From assembly GCF_001580545.1 (NCBI RefSeq), contig NZ_LRBG01000038.1:1-64000 (forward strand): a DNA stretch of 64,000 bases. Direction: 5' to 3'. This DNA is from Paraburkholderia monticola (GTDB taxonomy: Bacteria > Pseudomonadota > Gammaproteobacteria > Burkholderiales > Burkholderiaceae). The notes below the pieces were generated by a model. That model searched no databases. It saw only the letters and a program-made list of their open reading frames with translations, and was not told the origin of the DNA. A program made the translations under genes and the position numbers. Below are positions 33,427 through 41,639 of this stretch, piece after piece; the first letter of the stretch is position 1, and every line of letters starts with the position of its first letter.

Positions 33427-34146
33427 ATGAACGTACTGATCGTGTTCGCCCACAACGAGTCTCAATCGTTCAACGCATCGATGAAGAACCTTGCCGTCGA
33501 GGAATTCCAGGCGCGAGGGCACGAGGTGAAGGTATCGGACCTGTATGCCATGCAATGGAACCCCGTAGCGAGCCGTGATGACTTCGGCAGCCGCGCGAAT
33601 GCCGATTACCTCGTCTATGCACTGGAGCAGCGCCACGGCTACGAGAAGAAAACACTGGCGCCCGACATCCAGGCTGAACTGGAGAAGCTGGAGTGGGCCG
33701 ATCTGGTGATTTTCAACTTCCCGGTCTATTGGTTTTCCATGCCGGCGATTCTCAAAGGCTGGGTCGACAGAGTCCTCATTTCCGGCCGTTGCTATGGCGG
33801 AATGCGGTTCTACGACCGTGGCGGACTGAAGGGCAAGAAGGCAATGCTGGCCATGACCATCGGCGGCCAGCAGCACATGCTGTCCGGGGATGGCATTCAC
33901 GGCGAGCTGGAAGACATGCTCCGGCCGATTCTGCGCGGCACGCTGGGCTATACCGGCATGACCGTGCTGCCTCCGTTCGTTGCCTGGCATGTTCCCTATA
34001 TCAAGCCCGAACAACGCGCCGATATGCTGGAGCAGTATCGCCAGCGGCTGCGGCAGATCGACAGCCTCGTGCCGCTGCGGTTTCCGTCGATGGACGATTT
34101 CGACGACATGCTGCGCCCCAAGGCGGCACACAGCGAAACCAATTGA
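33427..34146 (+). CDS. NAD(P)H-dependent oxidoreductase, flavodoxin-like fold (NQO1/MdaB type)
   Basis: 239 aa. FMN/FAD two-electron quinone reductase fold: N-terminal VLIVFAHNESQSFNASM (phosphate-binding loop), FNFPVYWFSMPAILKGWVDRV (typical of the NQO1/KefF group), and the TIGGQQHMLSGDG loop. Cytoplasmic, AGGAG ribosome binding site. Its place between an enoyl-CoA hydratase and an acyl-CoA dehydrogenase suggests reduction of an enone or quinone-like intermediate, or general redox balance; the sequence does not show which. Confidence 0.9.
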   Translation: MNVLIVFAHNESQSFNASMKNLAVEEFQARGHEVKVSDLYAMQWNPVASRDDFGSRANADYLVYALEQRHGYEKKTLAPDIQAELEKLEWADLVIFNFPVYWFSMPAILKGWVDRVLISGRCYGGMRFYDRGGLKGKKAMLAMTIGGQQHMLSGDGIHGELEDMLRPILRGTLGYTGMTVLPPFVAWHVPYIKPEQRADMLEQYRQRLRQIDSLVPLRFPSMDDFDDMLRPKAAHSETN

Positions 34147-34159
34147 GAGGGACGCCGCC

Positions 34160-36022
34160 ATGTCATTGATTCTTTCCCGCCGCGACCTGAACTTCCTGCT
34201 GTACGAATGGCTCGATGTCGAGAAGCTGACGACAGCCGCGCGCTATGCGGACCATTCGCGCGAGACCTTCGACGCCGCGCTGGCCACGTGCGAAAAGATC
34301 GCCACCGATCTCTTCGCCACACATAACAAGAAGAACGACGAGCACGAACCGCATTTCGACGGCGAGACCGTGCATGTCATTCCCGAGGTGAAAAAAGCGC
34401 TCGATGCCTTCAGCGAAGCGGGCCTGATGGCCGCTGGGCAGGACTACGAGCTTGGCGGCATGCAACTGCCGGTGGTGGTCGAGAAAGCAGGCTTTAGCTG
34501 GTTCAACGCCGCCAACATCGGCACCACGACTTTTCCGTTCCTCACGATCGGCAATGCGAATCTGCTGCTGGCCTACGGCACGCGCAAACAGATCGACACG
34601 TTCGTGCGGCCGGAAATGGAGGGTCGTTTTTTCGGCACGATGTGCCTGTCGGAACCGCAGGCGGGCTCGTCGCTCTCGGACATCACCACGCGCGCCGAGT
34701 ACGAGGCGGATTCGCCGCTCGGCGCGCAATACCGTTTGCGCGGCAACAAGATGTGGATCTCCGGCGGCGAGCACGAGCTCTCGGAGAATATCGTCCACCT
34801 CGTGCTCGCGAAGATCCCCGCTCCGGACGGCAAGCTGGTGCCGGGCGTAAAGGGCATTTCGCTTTTCATCGTCCCGAAGTACCTGGTTGGCGAGGACGGC
34901 TCGCGCGGCGAACACAACGACGTGGTGCTGGCAGGCCTGAACCACAAGATGGGCTATCGAGGCGTCACCAATTGCCTGTTGAATTTCGGCGAGGGCGTGG
35001 CCTATCGACCTGGCGGCAAAGCGGGGGCGGTTGGCTATCTCGTGGGTGAGCCCGGCCAGGGCCTCACCTATATGTTCCACATGATGAACGAGTCGCGCAT
35101 CGGGGTAGGGCTGGGTGCGGCGGCGCTCGGTTATACGGGGTATCTGCATGCGCTCGACTACGCGCGCAACCGTCCGCAAGGACGCGCCACGGGAGCGGGC
35201 GGCAAGAACCCGGCGAGCCCGCAGGTCAAGCTGATCGAGCACCCGGACATCCGCCGTATGCTGCTGGCGCAGAAGAGCTACGCCGAGGGCGGACTCGCGC
35301 TCAATCTGTATTGCGCGAAGCTCGTCGACGAGACACGCGCCGCCGAAGCCGCAAACGCCAGTCAGAATGCGCGGGACTACTTGCTGCTGCTCGATATCCT
35401 GACCCCGATCGCAAAGAGCTGGCCGTCGCAATGGTGCCTCGAAGCGAACGACCTGGCGATTCAGGTGCACGGCGGCTATGGCTACACGCGCGAATACAAC
35501 GTCGAGCAGTTCTACCGCGACAACCGACTGAATCCGATTCACGAAGGCACGCACGGAATCCAGGCGCTAGACCTGCTCGGCCGCAAGGTGACGATGAAGG
35601 ACGGCAAGGCGTTGCGTCTACTCGTCGAGAGGATGGAGGGGAGCGTCGCGAACGCGACGGCCACCGGCGACAGGGCACTCGTGGAATACGCCGCGACGCT
35701 CAGTGAGAAGTTGACGCGGCTCGTACAGGTGACCGACGCGCTATGGGCCGCCGACGATCCCCCGCTGACGCTCGCGAACGCCTCGGTCTATCTGGAGGCA
35801 TTCGGCCACGTGGTAGTGGCGTGGATATGGCTCGAGCAGGCGCTTGCGGCGCAGGCGGCTCTCGCTGGCGCTGAAGGCGAGGAAGACTGCGCGTTTTATC
35901 GCGGCAAGCTTGCCGCCGCGGCGTATTTCTATCGATGGGAATTGCCGCGCGTTGGTCCGCAACTGAGCCTGCTTGCCTCGTTGGACAGAACCGCGTTCGA
36001 CATGCAGGACGCGTGGTTCTGA
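34160..36022 (+). CDS. Large acyl-CoA dehydrogenase with C-terminal extension
   Basis: 620 aa, in the roughly 600-residue class represented by DmdC (methylmercaptopropionyl-CoA dehydrogenase) and FadE5-like proteins. The start at 34160 (after GAGAGGGACG) is 13 bases after the oxidoreductase stop. Motifs: CLSEPQAGSSLSD, KMWISGGEHELSENI (the insertion typical of this class), QVHGGYGYTREYN, and the catalytic Glu in HEGTHGIQ. About 150 C-terminal residues extend beyond the core. It ends the unit at a convergent hairpin (36048-36073). Paralogue at 56893. Confidence 0.92.
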   Translation: MSLILSRRDLNFLLYEWLDVEKLTTAARYADHSRETFDAALATCEKIATDLFATHNKKNDEHEPHFDGETVHVIPEVKKALDAFSEAGLMAAGQDYELGGMQLPVVVEKAGFSWFNAANIGTTTFPFLTIGNANLLLAYGTRKQIDTFVRPEMEGRFFGTMCLSEPQAGSSLSDITTRAEYEADSPLGAQYRLRGNKMWISGGEHELSENIVHLVLAKIPAPDGKLVPGVKGISLFIVPKYLVGEDGSRGEHNDVVLAGLNHKMGYRGVTNCLLNFGEGVAYRPGGKAGAVGYLVGEPGQGLTYMFHMMNESRIGVGLGAAALGYTGYLHALDYARNRPQGRATGAGGKNPASPQVKLIEHPDIRRMLLAQKSYAEGGLALNLYCAKLVDETRAAEAANASQNARDYLLLLDILTPIAKSWPSQWCLEANDLAIQVHGGYGYTREYNVEQFYRDNRLNPIHEGTHGIQALDLLGRKVTMKDGKALRLLVERMEGSVANATATGDRALVEYAATLSEKLTRLVQVTDALWAADDPPLTLANASVYLEAFGHVVVAWIWLEQALAAQAALAGAEGEEDCAFYRGKLAAAAYFYRWELPRVGPQLSLLASLDRTAFDMQDAWF

Positions 36023-36047
36023 ACGGCATGGGCTGCGATGCTTTCGT

Positions 36048-36073
36048 GCTCGCTCGGCATCCGCCGAGCGAGC
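36048..36073. terminator. Hairpin between convergent units
   Basis: GCTCGCTCGGC and GCCGAGCGAGC form a perfect 11-bp stem with loop ATCC, midway between the acyl-CoA dehydrogenase stop (36022) and the minus-strand stop at 36079. No T-tract on either side, but position and strength suit a bidirectional terminator. Confidence 0.6.
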
Positions 36074-36078
36074 GCGGC

Positions 36079-37212
36079 TTACCGTTTGAACACGCGTTCG
36101 CGGTCCCACTCGTCTTCGTCCATCGCGAGCCGGAAGCCAAGATGCGACATGCTGTTCATCGGGTCCGTGCCGCGGCGTGCGCTGGTGCGATAGCTGATGC
36201 AGTAGGTTTCGCTGCACAGGAACGAACCGCCACGCGTCACGCGTTCAGGGGCCGAGGCGGTCGGTCCGTTATCGGGGTCGTAGCTAGAACCAGGGCCCTG
36301 CGGATCTTTGACAACATGCCCGGAAGCCGCCTCAGTCCGAAAAGCGTCCGCGCGATACCAGTCGGCGACCCATTGCCAGACGTTGCCCGCCATGTCGTAC
36401 AGGCCATAGCCATTCGGCGCGAAGCTGCCCACGGCCGTCGTACCTACCTGAACCTTTTCGTGCGTGCCGCGATCTTCGGTGACGGGAAACGGACGAGCCG
36501 CATCGTCCCAGGTGTTCGCCATCTTCTTGCCGCCAGGCGCGAACTCCTTGCCCCAGGCATAGTCGGCCTGTTCGAGGCCTCCACGCGCCGCGTATTCCCA
36601 TTCCGCTTCGGTCGGTAGTCGTTTGTGCGCCCAGTGCGAGTAAGCGAGCGCATCCTCGTAGGACACCTGCACGACGGGATGATTGTCCTTGCCGGCGATG
36701 CTGCTGCCCGGACCGTCAGGGTGCCGCCAGTTCGCGCCGGGTACGAATTTCCACCAGCGCGAATAGTCGTTCAGCGCGACCGGCGCATCGGTGCCAGTGA
36801 AGACGAGCGCGCCCGGGACGAGTGTGTCGTCGGCGGGGCGGGATGTGCCCGGTGGCAACTGAACCGCGAGATCTTCCCAGCGCGGCTTGCGCTCGGCCGT
36901 CGTGACATAGCCGGTCGCGGCGACAAATCGCGCGAACTGTGCGTTAGTGACGTCGTTGCGGTCGATCCAATAGCCATGTACCTCGACGTCGTGCGCGGGT
37001 CGTTCGTTGGCCAGCGCGCGCGGGTGCGCGCTGCCCATCACGAATTCTCCACCCGGAATCCACACCATGTCCTTCGGGCCGGCCGAGCCGTCGCCCACGC
37101 TGAGCGGCGCGGGGTCCTTGAAGCGCTCATACGCGGCGATGGCGGTGCCGGTCATGAGAAGCGCGAGCGCAACCGCGCCCGCCTTGTGCCAATGCTTGTT
37201 CGATAGCTTCAT
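36079..37212 (-). CDS. Formylglycine-generating enzyme (SUMF1/FGE), exported form
   Basis: Converts the sulfatase active-site Cys to formylglycine. The start at 37212 gives 377 aa; the upstream ATG at 37266 lacks a ribosome binding site. Residues 9-27 (HKAGAVALALLMTGTAIAA) form a signal peptide or anchor, unusual because most studied bacterial FGEs are cytosolic. The FGE fold is clear: WIPGGEFVMGS, RLPTEAEWEYAARGG, NGYGLYDMAGNVWQW, and C-terminal RGGSFLCSETYCISYR. C333 and C338 match the copper-binding pair of aerobic FGE. It lies 56 bases after the sulfatase stop on the same strand, in a two-gene operon. Confidence 0.94.
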   Translation of the reverse strand: MKLSNKHWHKAGAVALALLMTGTAIAAYERFKDPAPLSVGDGSAGPKDMVWIPGGEFVMGSAHPRALANERPAHDVEVHGYWIDRNDVTNAQFARFVAATGYVTTAERKPRWEDLAVQLPPGTSRPADDTLVPGALVFTGTDAPVALNDYSRWWKFVPGANWRHPDGPGSSIAGKDNHPVVQVSYEDALAYSHWAHKRLPTEAEWEYAARGGLEQADYAWGKEFAPGGKKMANTWDDAARPFPVTEDRGTHEKVQVGTTAVGSFAPNGYGLYDMAGNVWQWVADWYRADAFRTEAASGHVVKDPQGPGSSYDPDNGPTASAPERVTRGGSFLCSETYCISYRTSARRGTDPMNSMSHLGFRLAMDEDEWDRERVFKR

Positions 37213-37268
37213 TGCTGTTTCCAATGCCAAAAGCGCCGACGTCGGGTTGGACGTCGGCGCAATCAAGC

Positions 37269-38921
37269 CTACTTCAACGAGGCCTGGGTTCTGGGCGGGT
37301 ACTTCTTGAGCACCTGCTGATAGCGTGCGAACTCCATCACGAGCGGCACGCTGGCCGGAATATGGCGGATCGCGATCGACTCCTCCTCTTTCGGGTCCGT
37401 GTAGAGGTTGAAGACCAATACGGTCCAGGCATCTCCGACCATCCCCGCGAAGCCGCCGTTGTACCCCTGATGGGTCACGGCGTCCGGAAGCTGAAATTTC
37501 TTCATCAGCTTGAATTCGTCGACACGCACCGCGGAAAGCTGGTCGTTCCAGAAGTAGAAGACGCTGCGCCGGTTAGAGACTCCCTTGTCGGCGACAAGGA
37601 ACGAGGTCTGGTCGATGCCGTCGATGTACGTCGTCGGCGGCACGAGCTTCGAGAGACCCGCGCCGGACGTGCCGGCGAGCGCCACCGAGGTGTTGAACAG
37701 GTCAGCGAAATCGAACAGGCCATCGGAGCGCCGCGGCTCGACCATGCCCTTCCAATAGACGAAGAACGGCGCGCGCACTGCGCCCTCCCAGGTCGAACCC
37801 TTGCCGCCACGGAACATGGAGCGCGCAGCGGGCTGGACTTCCTGCTCGGGGCCGTTATCCGATGTGAAGAAGACGATCGTGTTGTCCAGTTCGCCGTTCG
37901 CCTTCAAGGTGTCGATCAGCTTCTTGAACATGTCGTTGACCTGCACGATGCAATCGCTGTAGTTCGTGCGCGCCGCCGAGCGTCCGGCGTAGTAGTCGTT
38001 CGGATAGTTGTCGAAGTGGCAGGCACGCGGCGCGTAGTACAGGAAGAACGGCTTGGTCGCGTTCTTCTGGCGGTCGAGGAACCCGACGGTGTAATCGAGC
38101 CACTTGGTGTCGAGGTCCTTGATGGTGTCGGTGTTGATCTCGTACAGGGGCTCGATCTGTCCACCCTTCACGGCGTGCACGTCGCTCTTGTTGAATGGCA
38201 GATTGAGAATGTATTTATAGCGCTGCGGGCTCAACGCGATTTCCGGGTTGTATTGCGGGTCGCGCCACTCGGTGTACATATCGGAGACCGAAAGGAAGCC
38301 GCGGAAATCGTCGAAGCCGACGTTCTGCGGCTGCGAGCCCGTGTTCTCGCCCATGTGCCACTTGCCGACCGCCTGGGTCGTGTAACCGGCGCGCGAGAGC
38401 AGTTCCGGCAACGTCGTCAGCCCTTCGAGGCCGCCCGGCTGACCGTACATCGGCGGGATCTGGATGCCGTGGTGGGCGGGGTTCTGCCCGGTCATGATGG
38501 TCGCGCGGGTCGGCGAGCAACTCGGCTGCGAGTAGGCCGACGTCAGCACCAGACTCTGGTTGGCGATGCGGTCGATGTCGGGTGTGGCATTGCCCACGGC
38601 CTCGCCGCCGCCGTTGAAGCCGAAGTCGCTATAGCCCACATCGTCGAGCAGGAAGACCACGATGTTGGGGCGCTTGCCGGTTTTCTGTTGCAGTGCTTGG
38701 AGCTTACGGACGGCGTCCTGCTGCTGATCCGCGTGCGCAATGACCGGTTCCATGTTGTCCGCGAGCTTGACCGTGCGGGACGCCAGGTACTGGTTGGGCT
38801 GGTCGTAGCCGGCCAGGCCCTGTTCCTTCGTGGGTTCGGTGATCGTCTGCGCGCCGACCGCGTGCGAGATGACCAGCGTCGCTCCAGCTGCAAGAAGCAA
38901 AGCTGGGATGATGCGTTTCAT
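37269..38921 (-). CDS. Exported arylsulfatase-type sulfatase (CSPTR)
   Basis: Hydrolyses a sulfate ester, probably in the periplasm. The start at 38921 is preceded by AGGAGAC and gives 550 aa with a signal peptide (MKRIIPALLLAAGATLVISH, cleavage near AVGA-Q). Metal ligands: NIVVFLLDDVGYSD (D93-D94). Modification motif SCSPTRATIMTGQ with C135. Further family motifs are GKWHMGE and FFTSDNGPE. S1-family sulfatase; substrate not deducible. It is first in the operon with the FGE and faces a C6/G5 repeat upstream (39118-39135), tying it to the catabolic regulon. Confidence 0.95.
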   Translation of the reverse strand: MKRIIPALLLAAGATLVISHAVGAQTITEPTKEQGLAGYDQPNQYLASRTVKLADNMEPVIAHADQQQDAVRKLQALQQKTGKRPNIVVFLLDDVGYSDFGFNGGGEAVGNATPDIDRIANQSLVLTSAYSQPSCSPTRATIMTGQNPAHHGIQIPPMYGQPGGLEGLTTLPELLSRAGYTTQAVGKWHMGENTGSQPQNVGFDDFRGFLSVSDMYTEWRDPQYNPEIALSPQRYKYILNLPFNKSDVHAVKGGQIEPLYEINTDTIKDLDTKWLDYTVGFLDRQKNATKPFFLYYAPRACHFDNYPNDYYAGRSAARTNYSDCIVQVNDMFKKLIDTLKANGELDNTIVFFTSDNGPEQEVQPAARSMFRGGKGSTWEGAVRAPFFVYWKGMVEPRRSDGLFDFADLFNTSVALAGTSGAGLSKLVPPTTYIDGIDQTSFLVADKGVSNRRSVFYFWNDQLSAVRVDEFKLMKKFQLPDAVTHQGYNGGFAGMVGDAWTVLVFNLYTDPKEEESIAIRHIPASVPLVMEFARYQQVLKKYPPRTQASLK

Positions 38922-39117
38922 GGCGTCTCCTGCCGTTGTGGTAATTGACCGTGACTGGCCGGCGAGCGGGCCGGGCGCCGGCAGGCGCTGCGCTACCACC
39001 CGGTTCGTCGCCGCAGTCGATCTGGGAAAGCACGAACATCTGATGTCGTCCACCGTGCTCGCTCGGCCCGGAAGGCGACTCAGATTTGAAAATTACGGGA
39101 TATGGCGCATCGAATCA

Positions 39118-39135
39118 CCCCCCGTTAGTAGGGGG
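39118..39135. promoter_or_regulatory. C6/G5 inverted repeat, candidate LAL operator
   Basis: CCCCCCGTTAGTAGGGGG, 197 bases upstream of the sulfatase start and just after the stop of the minus-strand acyl-CoA dehydrogenase, so it fits control of the sulfatase-FGE operon. Confidence 0.5.
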
Positions 39136-39154
39136 CGATGTTTCGAATGCGGAG

Positions 39155-40303
39155 TCAGGCCAACTGACGCGAGATGATGAGTTTCTGAATGTGGCTCGTG
39201 CCTTCGTAGATCTTGCAGACGCGCACGTCGCGCAAATAGCGCTCCACCGGGAAGTCGCACAGATAGCCATATCCCCCGTGAATCTGCAGCGCGCTCGAAC
39301 AGACCTTTTCGGCCATTTCGCTCGCGAACAGCTTGGCGATCGACGCTTCCTTCATGCAGTCCGCCCCCGCGTCGCACAACCGGGCGGCATGGAGGCAGTA
39401 CTGAAACGCCACGTCGACTTGCGCGGCCATGTCGGCCAGATCGAACGCGACGCCCTGCAGTCGTGCGATGGGCGCGCCATAAGCCTCACGCTCGTTGGCG
39501 TACTTCACCGCCGCATCGAGCGCGCCGCGCGCCGCGCCCGCCGCGATGAAGGCGATCCCGATGCGGCCATCCGACAAACCGCTCATCACCGTTCGGTAGC
39601 CGTCCCCCTCGGCGCCAAGCCGGTGCTCAACAGGCACCCGGCAGTTTTCGAGCGCGATCTGCGCCGTGTGGGCGGTGTGCTGACCGAGCTTGTCCTCGAC
39701 GCGCGTCGTGACGTAGCCGGGCTGCGACGGATCGACGATGAACGTGGTGGCGCCGCGCTTGCCGGCCGCCTTGTCGGTGATCGCGAACGCCACGCCCACG
39801 CCGGCCTCGCTGCCGTTGGAGATGAACTGCTTCGAGCCATTGAGTACGTAATGATCCCCGTCGCGTACCGCGCTCGTGCGCAGAGCCGCCGTGTCCGAGC
39901 CGGCATGGGCTTCGGAGAGCAGGAACGCGCCGATCGACTCACCGCTCGCCATCGCGGGCAGGAAGCGCTGCTTCTGCGCTTCGGTGCCGTTCTTCGCGAT
40001 GCACATGGCTGTGAAGTTGTGGACGTGCAGGATCGTGGCAAGGCCCGCGTCGTGAGCGGCGAACTCATGCTGCGCGAGACAGAAGTCCAGCACGCCCGCG
40101 CCCGTGCCACCGTAAGCTTCGGGCACTAGCATGCCGAGAAAGCCCAGTTCGGCGAGCGCCTTGATTTCCGCGCGCGGCCATGCGGATTCGCGGTCACGCT
40201 GGGCGGCCGTTGGCGCGATGAGGTCGTTCGCGACGCGGCGTGCCGAGTCGCGAATCATGATTTGCTCTTCGCTGAGGAACAGGCTGGAAAGATCTTTACT
40301 CAT
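39155..40303 (-). CDS. Acyl-CoA dehydrogenase
   Basis: 382 aa from ATG at 40303. Canonical medium/short-chain type: FLLSEAHAGSDTAAL, FISNGSEAGVG, YANEREAYGAPI, QIHGGYGYLCDFPVERYLRD and the catalytic Glu in IYEGTSHIQ. Very similar in sequence layout to the gene at 49605-50747, indicating duplication within the cluster. It lies 47 bases downstream of the racemase/CoA-transferase-family gene on the same strand and probably uses the epimerised product. Confidence 0.95.
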   Translation of the reverse strand: MSKDLSSLFLSEEQIMIRDSARRVANDLIAPTAAQRDRESAWPRAEIKALAELGFLGMLVPEAYGGTGAGVLDFCLAQHEFAAHDAGLATILHVHNFTAMCIAKNGTEAQKQRFLPAMASGESIGAFLLSEAHAGSDTAALRTSAVRDGDHYVLNGSKQFISNGSEAGVGVAFAITDKAAGKRGATTFIVDPSQPGYVTTRVEDKLGQHTAHTAQIALENCRVPVEHRLGAEGDGYRTVMSGLSDGRIGIAFIAAGAARGALDAAVKYANEREAYGAPIARLQGVAFDLADMAAQVDVAFQYCLHAARLCDAGADCMKEASIAKLFASEMAEKVCSSALQIHGGYGYLCDFPVERYLRDVRVCKIYEGTSHIQKLIISRQLA

Positions 40304-40350
40304 GGATCGTCGTCCTTGTGTGGGGGCGGTGCGGACCGGGCCAGCGGCGC

Positions 40351-41463
40351 TCAGCGCGCGTCCCAGTTGCGCAGAACTTCCTGCGTGTGTTCGCCGCGTC
40401 GCGGGATCGGACCCGGGCCGGGTAGCGGTGTGACCGAAAAGCGCGGCGCAGGGTTGGCCTGCAGGACGCCGTTCTCGTGCGTGTAGACGCCGCGCGCCTG
40501 CATGTGTGGATGCAGCGCGGCTTCGTCGGGACTGAGTACGGGCGCGAAACAGGCATCGCTGCCTTCGAGCAGCGCGCACCAGTCATCGCGTGTGCGGGTG
40601 GCGAAGAGATCGGCGAAGCGCTGGCGCAGCTCGGGCCATGCGCTGGCGTCGTAGGCTTTGTCGAATGCGGGGTCGTCGGCGAAACCGAGCTTGTCGCGCA
40701 GCAGGCGATAGAACTTGGGTTCGAGCGAGCCGACCGAGATCATTCCGCCGTCCGCGCAGCGATAGGTGTTGTACCAATGCGGACCGTCGAGCAGGCTCTG
40801 GCCACGTTCCGCCGTGAACTTGCCGGATGCCTGAAGCGCGAGCAGCAAGGTCATCATGTGCGCGCTGCCGTCGACGATCGCGGCGTCCACCACTTGCCCT
40901 TCGCCGCTCGCGCGCGCATGCATGATCCCCGCGAGCAGCCCCACGGCGAGATAGAGCGCGCCACCGCCAATGTCGCCGACGAGGCTCGGCGGCGTGATCG
41001 GCGGCTCGCCCGGCTGGCCCGAATACCACAGTGCGCCAGACAGCGCGATGTAGTTCAGGTCGTGCCCTGCGGCATGCGCGAGCGGGCCGGTTTGTCCCCA
41101 GCCCGTCATGCGGCCATAGACGAGCCGCGGGTTGTGTTGCAGGCACACGTCCGGGCCGAGGCCTAGGCGCTCCATCACGCCGGGCCGCATGCCCTCGATC
41201 AGCGCGTCGCATCGTTCGACCAGTTGCAGCACGGTCTGGACACCTTCGGGTGTTTTCAGATCGACGGCGAGCGAGCGCTTGCCGCGATTCGGGATGTCGT
41301 GATTGCCGAGATCGATGCGGTCGGCGTCGGGGTCGATGCGATCGACCACGACCACGTCCGCGCCCAGATCCGCGAGCAACATGCCGCAAAACGGTCCCGG
41401 TCCGATGCCCGCGACTTCGAGCACGCGCACGCCGGTGAGCGGGCCTTGCCTGGAGGGTGCCAT
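40351..41463 (-). CDS. Alpha-methylacyl-CoA racemase (CaiB/BaiF fold)
   Basis: Interconverts (2R)- and (2S)-2-methylacyl-CoA so that stereospecific dehydrogenases can act. The start at 41463 (GGGGAAACC upstream) gives 370 aa. CoA-transferase family III fold (GPFCGMLLADLGADVVVV). The racemase rather than transferase signature is GHDLNYIALSG with H134, followed by VGDIGGG with D164 and GSLEPKFY; these match His126, Asp156 and Glu241 of mycobacterial MCR. It heads an operon with the acyl-CoA dehydrogenase at 39155. Two C/G inverted repeats lie 58 and 93 bases upstream. Racemase is the best call; a CoA-transferase role is less likely. Confidence 0.9.
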   Translation of the reverse strand: MAPSRQGPLTGVRVLEVAGIGPGPFCGMLLADLGADVVVVDRIDPDADRIDLGNHDIPNRGKRSLAVDLKTPEGVQTVLQLVERCDALIEGMRPGVMERLGLGPDVCLQHNPRLVYGRMTGWGQTGPLAHAAGHDLNYIALSGALWYSGQPGEPPITPPSLVGDIGGGALYLAVGLLAGIMHARASGEGQVVDAAIVDGSAHMMTLLLALQASGKFTAERGQSLLDGPHWYNTYRCADGGMISVGSLEPKFYRLLRDKLGFADDPAFDKAYDASAWPELRQRFADLFATRTRDDWCALLEGSDACFAPVLSPDEAALHPHMQARGVYTHENGVLQANPAPRFSVTPLPGPGPIPRRGEHTQEVLRNWDAR

Positions 41464-41520
41464 GGTTTCCCCATCATCATTGAATGCGGCCAATGATAGA
41501 GAGCACGCCGAGCGCAGACA

Positions 41521-41540
41521 CCCCTCGGAAGGAAAGGGGG
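41521..41540. promoter_or_regulatory. C4/G5 inverted repeat, candidate operator (distance 58)
   Basis: CCCCTCGGAAGGAAAGGGGG upstream of the racemase start at 41463; the centre is 11-12 bases. Paired with a second copy at 41556-41575, 35 bases away. Confidence 0.45.
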
Positions 41541-41555
41541 CGTCGTGTCGCGCCG

Positions 41556-41575
41556 CCCCCTATTCGCGGCAGGGG
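41556..41575. promoter_or_regulatory. C5/G4 inverted repeat, second copy
   Basis: CCCCCTATTCGCGGCAGGGG, 93 bases upstream of the racemase start and between it and the 3' end of regulator 2. Confidence 0.4.
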
Positions 41576-41639
41576 CAGGTGCTGCGCAGAGTGTGCGCGA
41601 CCCCGCGCGAAGCCTGGCTGCCGGGCTTTCGCCGCCCGC

